Shown piece by piece: positions 35,889-47,900 of a stretch of 64,000 nucleotides of DNA. The notes under the pieces were generated by a model that saw nothing but the letters and a program-made list of their open reading frames with translations, made no database searches and was not told where the DNA came from. Position numbers and translations under genes: made by a program. Within the stretch, counting starts at the first letter, position 1. The number at the start of each line of letters is the position of its first letter. Source of the DNA: Harmothoe impar (Eukaryota > Annelida > Polychaeta > Phyllodocida > Polynoidae); assembly GCA_947462335.1 (NCBI GenBank), contig OX381707.1, forward strand, positions 65,800,816-65,864,815. The letters run 5' to 3'.

Positions 35889-38800
35889 ATGGACGGACCA
35901 CTCCGGGCAGCCCTGCCCCTGTTTGGGGTGGGCGCACTCACCCTCCTCCTCAGCATGTGCTTCTGCAGCTGCCTCTGGTGGTGAGTACAAGAAGTATTAT
36001 AACATCACATTTAGTACATGTACAAGAAGTATTATAGCATTACCTTTAGTACAAAATGTACAAGAAGTATTATAGCATTACCTTTAGGCCAAAAAAAAGA
36101 AGGTTTGTTTCAGGTCACCCGTCCGACCCTATCAAAACAGGGCCGACCCTACGTTTTTTTATGCAATTAAGAAATGTTCGTATTTTTACCCAATTTTAGG
36201 GTCTTCAGGGAGGCTTGCTAGTACTTTCATGTTAAAAAGAAAAGTTTAAAAAATAATCCGACCTACTGACCCTACATTTTCTTGCCATGTTACCTGAAAC
36301 AAACCCTCTCTTTTTTTGGTCTTAGTATAGAACAGAAATTCAAATAAAAAAGAAATATAACATTTAAGGTATTCTTTTTATCATAATAAATTGTCTCTAG
36401 GGTCCACTCCCTTACTCATCCACCCCACATCCAGCAGTCAACCACCCCCTACAAACCCCAATCACCTCACTCACCCCACATCACCCCCTTTAAATCCTCA
36501 CTCACCCCACTCACCCCCCAAATCACCCCATCAATTCCTCACTCACCCCACTCTCACACCCGCCCGGGACTCCCGCACCTACCAAAAAAACACAACCCAA
36601 TAACCCACCCCACCTTCAATCCCTCACTTTCAGTCACTCCTCTCCTGCACCCACCCCACCAATCCCTCACTCATCCCTCCATCAGTCACCCCACTCCCTA
36701 ACTCACCACTCGACTCCCACATTCCGCAATTAGCCTGAACTGCTAGGAATCTTCATTTGGTCTACCAATCACCCCTTTCTATTCCTCAGCCACTCCCTCA
36801 CTCCAACATTCGCAACTCAGCTTTCAAATCGCTCACTCAACTTTCAAATCGCTCAATCACCCCTTCAATTTTCCTCCACTTAATTTCAATCAATCCCACA
36901 TCACTTAATTATAGACCCTGTTCTCAGTCACATGTGATGGAAATCCCACGTTTCTCCATCTTTTTTTTATGCCATGCAGGCTCAGAAGACAAGGCGAAAA
37001 AGAAATAGGATACAGAGAGGTAAGTATCAGATTTCAGATTTAAACAAGATGCATTGCTAAAGGATGGGGCAGATAACGCTCTTAATACCGCTGATTCCTC
37101 CGTACCATAACTTTAGGTATTATAAGTTATTAATGCTAAACAATATTGTTAAAAATATTAATGCTTTCTGTATCTATCTTCTCTTTCTCTACTTTATATC
37201 ATAAAACTTGAGATTAATTACTTCACAAATTCACGACTTTTCTCTGGCAATATCATGGCTCTGCATACTAAATGAATTTTATTGATTATTTTAATTGTAT
37301 TAGCAGCTGATCTTTCTCTCAATATCATGTACCTAAATCTAGAATAATGTTTAAAAGTAGAAGAATTAACCACATGTGTGCTTTATCTATTTGATAAAAG
37401 CTCCCGCCGGATGCAAAGCTGGTAAGAACAATATCCCCGCTGCGTACTCCATGGTGATGTAGGGCTGAAAATCCGTTTTTAAATGGCTGAAAATGTGAAA
37501 AGCATAATGAGACAGAACAGTTCGAACAAAGGGCAAGAGTTGAAGACGCCAATGTGAAACTTTAACTATGAAAGTTTTATTTCTACACTCCCAATTCTTT
37601 CTTTCCTTTCCCAAAGTTTGATATGTTAATGAACAATTGAGGTCACACACTATTAGCTCTGGTAGTTTAAAGTGTGGTGTATCAAAGACTACCGGTAAAT
37701 CTTATGTTTGTAGCACAATAACAGGGTCACGCTGGCTATGCATTTTGCACATCTAAGCAGTTATTCAATTCGACTGCAGGAGATACTGTGTTCGTTCTCA
37801 AAGGGGCATCGTCCAGTAATATCTTACAGTGTTATCCGAAAATTGACGTTTCCAAAATTTCAACAACACCCGGTCGAACTGGTACCAAAATAGTATAGAC
37901 ATAGTTTGCTTGATGACCACATCTATGATAGTGTGACCATCTCAAAATTGTTCATTGTCAAATATTTACTATGTTTTTGTCCCCAGAGAATGAAAAATAA
38001 GAATCCTTTTTATGATTTGACCCCTCACAGATGCCCTGTGTGTACTGATAGTTTTCCTTTTTGTTCTACATGTAAAGGAAACATAGTACATGTGATATGA
38101 GTAGTGTTTGATAAAGCTTTTACCCTCTAAAAGTGAATGTTTTCATTTTTACAAATCCCAGTTTATGCTTCTTAGTAAGCACCTACTTTTGGAATCCAGC
38201 TATTTTAAATGCACACCTGTCATCCACCAGCGAATCATACATTTTTGAAGCACACACATAGGAATTTTATATACAATTTCAGTTCTAACTTTTTTAGCAT
38301 CTTAAATATATTACATACTAAGTGTTTAATGTGAATGTACAGCTATGATACTTGTTCTATAGTTTGTTCAAGGTTAATTAAGAAAGAAACATTTCTACTA
38401 TTAACCCCACACAGAATTGCTCCTTTTATTAACATATTGTACATATTAAATAGATAAAATGATCAGTATTTTCTTCCTTAATGTTTCATGGATCACCGTA
38501 TCTTTGAGTTCATATAGAGTGAAAATTTTATATCATGTCGTTAAGAGTCTACTATTTCAAATTTCAAAGATACCCCATAACATTTCTTATACTATTTTCC
38601 TTCAGGTGAAATACAAAAAGCTGAGGAAATCTGCAAGTGAAGTAAGTATATTTTAAACAATTCATGACTAGCTGATTATTCCCTGAACATTTCCCCATTT
38701 CACCAGTATCCATTTAGTTGTTCCATATTTTATTTCAGTAAAAAGTGTAACAAGATGACTATATACCTCAACTTGTATTTCACGTATTGTTTGCATATTT

Positions 38801-39666
38801 AACGTGGCGTCGCTATGTGTACCGTAGTTACAATAAAATAATCTAAAAAAGAATTTACCAGTAAAAAAAAAGGCATCCTATCTCCTCACAATAAGTTAAA
38901 GGTTAAAATATTTTGAAGGCATGCAATTTTCACAAAAAGAAAAATCCATGAATCATAAACAAATGATTTTGAAATTTTCCTAAATCACACTGTTCTTTAT
39001 GTACCAATAGAGATATTCCATCCCAGCACATACTTCATGTGTTAGATAATGGTCTAATAGACGATGATGTGTATCATTTCACCAGGTATGCGCAGTCTGT
39101 CTAGATGAATTCTCTAGTGGAGAGAAGGTAGCCATGTGCCCATGCAAACACTCATTCCATAGAAAGTAAGTATTTAATATTACATATCAATTCATAAATT
39201 TGTTTACATTCTTATAAATATTCAAATGGGTGATTCTCATGATGAGTTCATTATGATCATTTTACTACTAAAAGGAAATGCTATTTTTGCTGGTACAGCT
39301 GCCTGTGCCTTTTCTCCATTATGATAATGCAAGGTCTGGAGCCCGATCCAAACAGGATCCTCAGGAACCTTTCTCTTACCTCCAGAATAAATAATAATAG
39401 CTTTTATTGACAACAAAAAGGGAGGTCATTACTGACCTATGTGTCATACAATAAGTTCACTACAATACACTACAAAACTATGTTCTACAAAACTAAAGAG
39501 TACATGCAATAAATAACAGCTACAAAAAAAAAAGGGAAAAAATAGATGAATTACATTCCCCCCTAATGCTTTCAGGTGTCTTGTTCAGTGGTTGGACCAG
39601 AGTAACTCGTGCCCTCTGTGTAAGCAGAAGGTTAGACAGGAGGGCGAGAATACGCCACTCGTCTGA
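35889..39666 (+). CDS. RNF24: RNF24/RNF122-like membrane-anchored RING-H2 E3 ligase, 5 coding exons, 112 aa
   Basis: A small single-pass membrane ubiquitin ligase. Coding exons: 35889-35980, 36980-37019, 38606-38641, 39086-39165, 39576-39666 (TGA at 39664). All junctions are GT/AG and the 339 nt close in frame. Residues 9-31 are a hydrophobic, Cys-rich transmembrane segment next to an LRRQ positive-inside flank; 58-98 form the RING-H2: C58-x2-C61-x14-C76-x-H78-x2-H81-x2-C84-x10-C95-x2-C98. The block CPCKHSFHRKCL followed by CPLC is closer to human RNF24 than to RNF122. The protein is shorter than those (about 148-155 aa), mainly at the N-terminus and the tail. The ATG at 35889 is preceded by an in-frame TGA at 35859, and the exon itself starts after TCTGCAG at 35850, so a 5' UTR exon must lie upstream. 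The nearest alternative ATG (35869) is out of frame. Some of these exons are very short (36 and 40 nt). Confidence 0.88.
35986..36086. repeat. Triplicated 36-bp unit at the exon 1 donor of the RING gene
   Basis: TACAAGAAGTATTATA(G/A)CAT occurs three times, starting within the first bases of intron 1 (GTGAGTACAAGAAG). Confidence 0.85.
36087..36321. mobile_element. MITE with GGCCAAAAAAA...GGTTTGTTTCAGGT termini
   Basis: Inverted ends of about 32 bp (GGTTTGTTTCAGGTCAC versus the complement of GTTACCTGAAACAAACC), flanked by TTA on both sides (36084-36086 and 36322-36324), again a PIF/Harbinger-type target. Lies in intron 1 of the RING gene. Confidence 0.82.
36400..36900. repeat. CACCCCACTC-rich low-complexity tract
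   Basis: Irregular repeats of CACTCACCCC and CAATCCCTCACTC within intron 1 of the RING gene. Not coding. Confidence 0.7.
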
Positions 39667-42600
39667 CAGCGCGTCCAAATAAGACACATAGTCAAATAGT
39701 AAAATCCAGGGTGCAGAGTACATATCTGTGCAAATCCAAGGGAACCCCGACACTAAGTTTCCAGCGGGCATGTCCCCACACACAAGTTCAATATAGAGTG
39801 TAATGCTGGAAAGTAGCAACTGAAGGTACTGCGAAAGATAAGCCTGAAAGGCATATTGACTATGATCATTGTGTATGGCACTATATATTGAATATGTAAT
39901 TAATAATGCCAAATGTAGCAGTATATACTTTTTGAAAGAATCATGCATACGTATTTGACTCATTTATCCATGCGCAGTACATGACAATCACCTCTTACAT
40001 GATTAAATAGGTGTAAAATTTCATATCCAAGGTGGGCTTAAGGGGTTTTATGAATCAATGTATGTGGGTTTAGTGCTATACAGTGTAAACTTAAAGCTGG
40101 GCCGTCAGGGAATAAGTTCAGCATTTTTCATACATGGACTAAAATAACAGTTCCACCAGAGGGCAGCAGTGTTTGGACAGGGGGCCATGAGCATTGTCCA
40201 GTTACAACATATTCACCCTATCTTGTGCCTGTAAGAGCCCTTAGGAGCCCTCTAGTGAATGAAAACTGAACTATATCCGAAAGTGTTTTTGGCCTCACTT
40301 AAACCATGACGGTCAAGCTTTAAGGTACTGGTACTTAGTTTATATTGGGTGGCTTGGGCACTACTAAGAACACCTTGCTTATGTGTATGCATCCTCAGTA
40401 TTTGCCCAAATAAGATATAATCCATGCTTGTATATGACAAATATAAATCAAGTAATTGCCAAATGAAAACCGTGCTTCCGTGTTGGGAGTTAAGTACAAA
40501 ATGTATTCTATCAATACCAAGAGCTTATATGTAAGGTTGGCTCTGCATCACCAAGCATCAAATTGTATGAATCTTAAAGCAAAATTTTATGAAAGCTGGC
40601 AAAGGATATACAAAGAACCATATCAGAGTCAATAGAAACACAGTTTGCTTTGATAAATGAAAATAATCTGAGAAATTTCGTTGTACAATGTATGGTTACT
40701 CTTTTATATCGGAGCGGACATTTCCTAAGGACAGGGGACGGGGGTGCTTGGTTTCGAGAGTTCAACATCCTCCCTAAAGGTGTATCACCCCTCCACCGTT
40801 GTTACGAAATGACCACTAATTGAAAGGAGGTGAAATCTAATCAATTAAATCTTTTTTTGAATAGGTTTATTGACCAAAATCATGTAAAGGTATAACACGT
40901 TCTGCCATTATGGTCAGAGAAATATATACATTTACATGTATGATAAAATAAAAATTCATGATTTTCCAATCACCCTATGAAATGATACAGTATTTATTTT
41001 CCTTGATGCACAAATTATCGTTAGTACGTGTCTAAGGTTTCCATTGGCATATATTTATATGAATCCATCTTTATGGGACAGATATTTTATAACAAGGGGG
41101 GGGGGGGGGGTACCAGGTATATCTCGCTACACGATGTGACTTTGCTCAACCTCGCATTATCTAGTTAAGAGGTGGAGGGATGATTCGGTTCATCAAGTGA
41201 TAGTTGAGACAAGGTGGTTGTATATATCAGCCTTATGGCAAAGACTAAGCAGGAAATGTATTACTTAAAAAACGCAAAATGTGTGAGTATACACATCTAT
41301 CGTTCACTTGGATTGAAAAGAATTTCCAAATACCTGTAGATATTTGTACCCCTGCTTAATAGAGATCAGTAGTATATCTCTGAGTAATACTATACTAATC
41401 ACGTGTATCTGTATATATTAGTCTGGAGTTAAATTTGTATATAATAAATTATATTTAAGATAACGGGTGCTACACAGTGTAAAGCTAATTGTACTTATAC
41501 CTGATTGGGTTGGTTCAGAACTTGAGCAGGATTTCTGCAATTTTCTTTGTCAAATTTATAAAAGAATTCTACTCCATCAGTGTCCACTTGATATCAGATA
41601 TCAACTAATTAAAAAAGGTATCTGTGACTATAAGCAAGGTGATCAATAGACATTTTCATGAAAGTTCTCTGAATCACTATGTTGCCTTTTGAAATGGGGC
41701 CCTTAGGTATTAAATATAAAGTTAAATAATGCATTTTGAAATAAAAGTAAAATTCTAAACATAATTGTATATATTCAACACTAACCAAAAAATAGGGGTT
41801 GTCATGAACCATAATTGAAAGTGTTTTTAATGGGTGTTAACATTATTAATGCTTTTCTCATTAAAAGTAGAAATGCATTTGAAGATGTTTATATATATAT
41901 GTGATATTATACACAGAAGTCGACGTGTTTTCTAAATTGTCTCTGATGTCACTGAAAAGTGACTTTGAATACTCATACGATTATAGCTTGTTAAACTCAT
42001 TAGCAATATGTTACATTTGCTTGTTGAGTGTTGATTCTTGTATTATATGTTAAGTTTTATAACAAACTATACAAATATTGTACCATATGCAAGGCTTTGT
42101 TGATATTTGGGACTGTAGATACGATTTTGTTAACATCTTTTCATGATGGATTTATATCATTTTCAATGTTTATCATTATTTCCATGACTACCACCGATGT
42201 GATTTTAAGGACTCATACTGGGTTTCTGCTAGCCACTCGCCGAATCGCCAATGACGAATCAAAGTTCAATTTGGCTAATGCTATCCATTGAAAATTCGGC
42301 TAACTGTGGTTGTTGGACTATTTGTGCTCCTGAGTTTAATCATTAAATATTTTATTACATTTAACTGTTAAATGTTGCGAACAAATATGAGTATATTTCA
42401 CAGTAAAAATGTTTGGTTAATTGGTACATTGTGTGTATACAATTTGGCAAATAAAAATTGAAACAAATTCGCCAAATTGGCTAATAGAAAGCGAGTCCTC
42501 CCGGAATCCCAGTCATATATACTATATCATGATTGTTACTAATATACTTACCAAGATAGAAACAATGCATGAACCTATGCATGAGGGTTTTTGAGTTGTT

Positions 42601-43009
42601 CATCAATATCTACTTTAAATAGATACATTACTAATGTTTATATTGAACTACAATTGTACTTTGGATTATACACATGTATAATCTTTCAACATATGTTCAT
42701 GCCCAGAACACAATGCGTGAACAGTTTCCACAGGAAACTTTTATCAGCATATTATGTGAAACGGCAACATTTAGACTACGTATCGCCTCTCTAAAGGTCC
42801 GGTTATATTGCTTAAGAAAACTTTGGAGACTCCCATAACCCGGCACTCTAATAAAATCAGGTGCATTATCGCGACAGCATAGTATGCATAAAATAGCAAT
42901 GTCTTTTTGATGCGACTAATTCAAAATATTGCAACTGCACATATTTGTAGGTGGCGTACTTCAAACATGTTTTGTGTTTCAATCATCAGAAATTGTCATT
43001 TCTTCACAT

Positions 43010-43421
43010 GCTTGCCTTGCCTGATTGTAAATAATCTGTCCATATACAGTTGATCAATAAAACTATATTTTCTCATAAAATGTCTGTCAGATTATTGTTC
43101 TGAGGAACTCAGTAACCCACTGGGAGAGGATGGGCGAGACTGTAAGGGAGGGGTTTAGTGCATTGGTGAAATAGGGATCTGAGATCCTCTTAAAAGTAGA
43201 AGACCCTAGAGGAGGGCTTGCCTTGCCTGATTGTAAATAATCTGTCCATATACAGTTGATCAATAAAACTATATTTTCTCATAAAATGTCTGTCAGATTA
43301 TTGTTCTGAGGAACTCAGTAACCCACTGGGAGAGGATGGGCGAGACTGTAAGGGAGGGGTTTAGTGCATTGGTGAAATAGGGATCTGAGATCCTCTTAAA
43401 AGTAGAAGACCCTAGAGGAGG
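43010..43421. repeat. Perfect tandem duplication, 2 x 206 bp
   Basis: 43010-43215 and 43216-43421 appear identical base for base, beginning GCTTGCCTTGCCTGATTG. Each contains an AATAAA. Confidence 0.92.
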
Positions 43422-44811
43422 GCTTGGAACTCTGAAGGTGTGAGAGACATTGTAGTACATTGTAGGGGGAGTGAGGCTCTCAATCTCCGAGCTATTGTCC
43501 CACTGCTTTTATGAAACTATTAGGCGGCAGATCGACCTAAATTAAGGTTCACTAAATATACAAGGCCCATCATGACCTTTAGATTCCAGCGTATAACCCA
43601 CGGTAAGTACTTGAATCGGATGTGGATTATACTATTTCCCCTCGTTAGTAGGACGGGTGCTACTCAAATGATTGACATGAAAATAGCCATGATATCACAA
43701 GTCTTTATTCATTTCAATTTCCAATTATTCACTTTACAATACATTTAAAAGTCAATACTTTGAGAGAAGCAAATGTATGTCAATGCCTTCTAGTCTAGAG
43801 TTTGGTAATTCGCTCTCATTGTTTGTGATGTCTCAAAATATATTATTATGTATCATTCAATAACAGCATACTCTCAGAGTATCCATGGATACTCTATATT
43901 ATATTCGCTCCGCTTCATGAAGTCTGGTTTCCATGTAAAAGAAACAGGAGTGCTTTAATACAAAACAAAGACAAAAATATCTTTCTAATGGAATCATTCA
44001 TATCAACCGTACACCGATCATTTAGCAGACCATACATCTCTATAAATGCAGATCATTTGTTCATATTAGTGATGAAGCAAAAACGCTGGAAAATAAAGCA
44101 AAATTTGACAACTTCACATGCAATCTCCCAGTCCTCTTTGGATGTCAAATATATATGCAGATAACAAATTTCATGGTTGGTATGTTCTTGTAATATACTG
44201 TAATAAATAATTTTTCGTTTGCGACTGGAAACTTCAAACTACCCTGACCAATACTGCTGTTTGGAACACACCAGACTAGTATGCAGAAATTGAAAACATT
44301 TCCTTATTCGGTTTTCAGTCCAGTTCGGCTACATCATTCTTAACTATTTTCGCAAACGTTGCCATTTCCGTTTTATTCACTGCACATTTGATTCATATTA
44401 CATGCAGTTAATTGACACTAAGCCTTATGCAGGAAGTTCATAATTACTTTATCAAAATCTTACCATAAATTTATATGCCTTGAACAAATTCCTCACTTTA
44501 ACAAGTGCACGGTATTAGTTGAACTGACATACTATTAATTTAAGCACCTTGCATGAACATTGTATGTTCAGACCTTCTTCTCTTCAAGGTGATATTTCAT
44601 ACCAGTATTCACCGCCCCGTATTCTTAGGTATCTAACTTTTAATTCCTATGAAAATAATCTCTATCTAGTCTTCTATATGAAGCAGTTTTGGAGACAAGA
44701 CGATTCCTTATTTGCAAACAATAAAGGCTATCATGCTTTCTACACTGTAAAGCATTCATATCTGTTTCTTCAACAGGATTACTATTGACATCAAAAGCCT
44801 CCATTTTCCCA

Positions 44812-44817
44812 TTTATT
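44812..44817 (-). terminator. Candidate NELFA polyadenylation signal
   Basis: AATAAA on the minus strand, 134 bp downstream of the NELFA stop codon, is the first canonical hexamer after the CDS. Cleavage would fall a little below 44800. Confidence 0.45.
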
Positions 44818-44950
44818 CATATCATCCTGGTGTACACTGTCCAGAATGTAGTGTAAGTATAACATTGGGCAGCCCAGCACGGAATGGCTTTAGGTGGTCT
44901 CGATTTAACTCGGAGAATGTGTGAGATAATACTAAGTGCATATTTTTGTG

Positions 44951-47900
44951 TCAGTCGGCATCCAGTTCTCGGTATTTCTTTATCCGCTTCCACTCTCCCG
45001 TGCTGTAGTTCATTTGGAAGTATACGTCGACCACCATGGGTGAGTAGGTACCGTCCGGTTGCTGGATGCTCTCCGGCGTCTCGCTCAGCCGGATATTGAC
45101 AATGTCGCCTTGCTGTGGGCAAGGGTTTTCTGAAGATGAAAGAACATAGACATGCCTTAGGTCTTATTGCTGTCTAAAATAGTTAAATCATAACTCATAG
45201 ATGTAAATATTCATGTATTTCGTGTTGAGGTTAGAGTCGGACCCTGTTGACTGCGAAACACTGGCGATTTCATAGCTAGTCAACAAATATCATAAAACGT
45301 GTTCAATACATGACTGATTAGATAGGAACAAGATTGATTTTTGGTGAGCTGGTAATAAAACAATTGGTAGAGCTTTGGACTAATGATTCGTTTGAATTTT
45401 TAAAAAAGAAAAAGATATAGATATAGAGAAGACCCTGGCAGTACAGGGTTTGTGGGTTAACTGTGAGCTGGACCCAGCACATAGGCTTCATTCAGGCCTG
45501 TTACTGAGGAAGCCACACAAGGTTCCCACAGAAATTGAATTTTCGGGACCATTTTTTTTCGCTGACCAATTTTATATACTTTGACATAATTTCAATGGAA
45601 ATGAGGGTCGGCAGGCTGGCCCTTGGGTAAATTTATAAAATAACAAGGACGTAGAGATTCTCAAAGGAAAAAGGGACGATGAGACATAGATCTGAGTTGG
45701 GAAACACAGGGGAGCTATGGTCGACATACATGGTGATACTTTCTTCTTTTTTTTTTGGGGGGGGGGGGGGTACAAAAAACATCTGTCATGGATCAATAGG
45801 CCTAATACTGATAGGGGCCTATGTATTTCCTAAAAATGAAAAGGGTCGGGGTTTCATATACCAAACATTGAAAAAGGTTCTCTTACTGGGAGGGGGGGGG
45901 GTGTAGGCCTATGTTACAAACATACTCAATACACTTGCATCACAATATTTCAGTAGGCCTACTGCCCTGTGAGGTGTAGGGGGGGGTGGTAAAAGTAAAT
46001 TTTCGAAAGGGAGGGCCTCTTTTTCTTTTGCCTCTATGTGTCGGGGTGTCAATATAGGCTTAGCTATACTAAATTTGCCTACTACATTTTTAAAAGTAAA
46101 CAGGAAGGAGCAGGGAACTGCACCCTGTATTTAGTAGCCCTATACACTGGTTTCATCAGTGGTCAACAGTAGATGGCGCTAGTGTCGACCTGGGTAGTTT
46201 CCTTGGTCTACAGGGGCTGATCTGGTTACCCACACTTTCTTGGTCAGCCAAGGGCGGCTGAGACAAGCCCCAGCCACCTTGTGGTGACAGGACCAGACAC
46301 TGGAGGAGGGATACTTACCCCAGAGATAAGATTTTCAGGCCTGTGATAATGATTAACACCATCCCCTGTGGTGGAGTAAGGTACATTCAATCACCTTGGT
46401 GCCCCCTATGGGCCGTTTTTGTTTATGTTTAATACCAGTCAACACCCACACCCATTAACCTCCTCCTGCACCCCTCCTCTTGTTATGGTTTTACACTCAT
46501 ATTTATCATGATCTAAATCATTTTTGAAATAAGATATTGGTCCAATATCAGAGGCATATATACTTACACTATTTCCCTTTAGACATGAGAAATTTCTAAG
46601 CCAGGGGAGTATTATTTCTATATGATTATTGACATATTGTGAGAGGTGTCTCTGCCCCCATGTTAAACCTATGGGGCCCAGGGGCAGCGTTCGGAGTTAG
46701 CCCCTGTAACCAGCTGCTCTACAGGGGCTCCCCCTAGTGGAACATGGCTGATGAAACAAGTGTTATGAAGGGTATACCAAGGGTAGTGGGCCTACTATAT
46801 TTAGCAAAAACAGCCTGCCCCTCCCTCATATTTTGATGTAGAGATCTAGGGCCTACGATGTATTGTTACAAGACAGTAGGACCATATTGCCCCCCATAGG
46901 TTGCCATGGGGTAGGCCTACAATACCAAAAATGCTCGGAGATCTCAGGGTGACGCACGGACAAGGGCATAAAACTACTCAAACTCAAAACTTTATCAGTT
47001 CATGAGAATTAATTTTTATTTATTTGAAAAAATCTAGGCTACAAAAATGTAGGCCTACCCAGTAATCAAGTGATCAATTAGCCTAAGGCACATGCCTATG
47101 CCTATATCGCTGTGGGTCAGTCACAATAGTACATAAGTAGGCCCTAGGCCTAACTTTTCACTGTGCAGTAGGCCTACCTAAATTTCATTTATTATAAAAT
47201 ACCAGGCAGGGAAGGGGGAGAGGAAACGTTTGGACCCCTTCTGAGGAGGGGGGGGGGGGACTTAAAAATGTGTTGGGGAAGAGGGTGTGTGTGATGTGTT
47301 GGGGGTGGGGGCAGAGGGAGACATGCCCTATTTGTGGGTGTGGGTGTAGGCCTACTCTGAGGAGCGGGGACATTTTTTTTTTTTTGTGGAGGGAGAATTA
47401 AACAGGATGTGGGGTGAGTTTTTATAAGGGGGGGAGAGGTGACAACGGGGCGGGGGTGGGGGGGGGGGTGAAATTTTTCCACTAAGGAAATTTTTTCGCC
47501 CCCCCCCCCCCCATGAGGGGTCGACATTTTTTACCCCCCCCCCCCCGACAGGCTGACAATCGCACGTGTTCCCACCCCTTTGTAGCATAGTAACGTGCGG
47601 GCTTTTTCCCTCAAAACAGGTTGAATTTTTTGGACCCCCCCCCCCTCATGACCACTCCCTTACTTAGTATGAGGGCCGAAATTTCAACTATCCCGGCGCT
47701 GAAGGCGCTGGTGACATCTTATAACTTATTTATGACCATAGAATTTTCGGGAAATTATTTTTTTCTCCAAAATTCCTTTTGAAGTAACTTCTCTATAGCA
47801 GAATTTTTGCGCGGTCATGATGCCGTCATCGAAATTTCGATCAGGGCAGTAAAAATTGAGTTATAGGCGATTTCCTGATACGGCCGTGAGCGAAATTTCA

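Larger units (their letters stand above)
39667..44950. other. Region between the RING gene stop and NELFA
   Basis: AT-rich. The left part probably holds the RING gene 3' UTR; plus-strand AATAAA occurs near 41738 and 43053 but I cannot choose. Apart from the 206-bp duplication and a poly-G run at 41096-41110 I see no structured feature and no exon. Confidence 0.45.
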
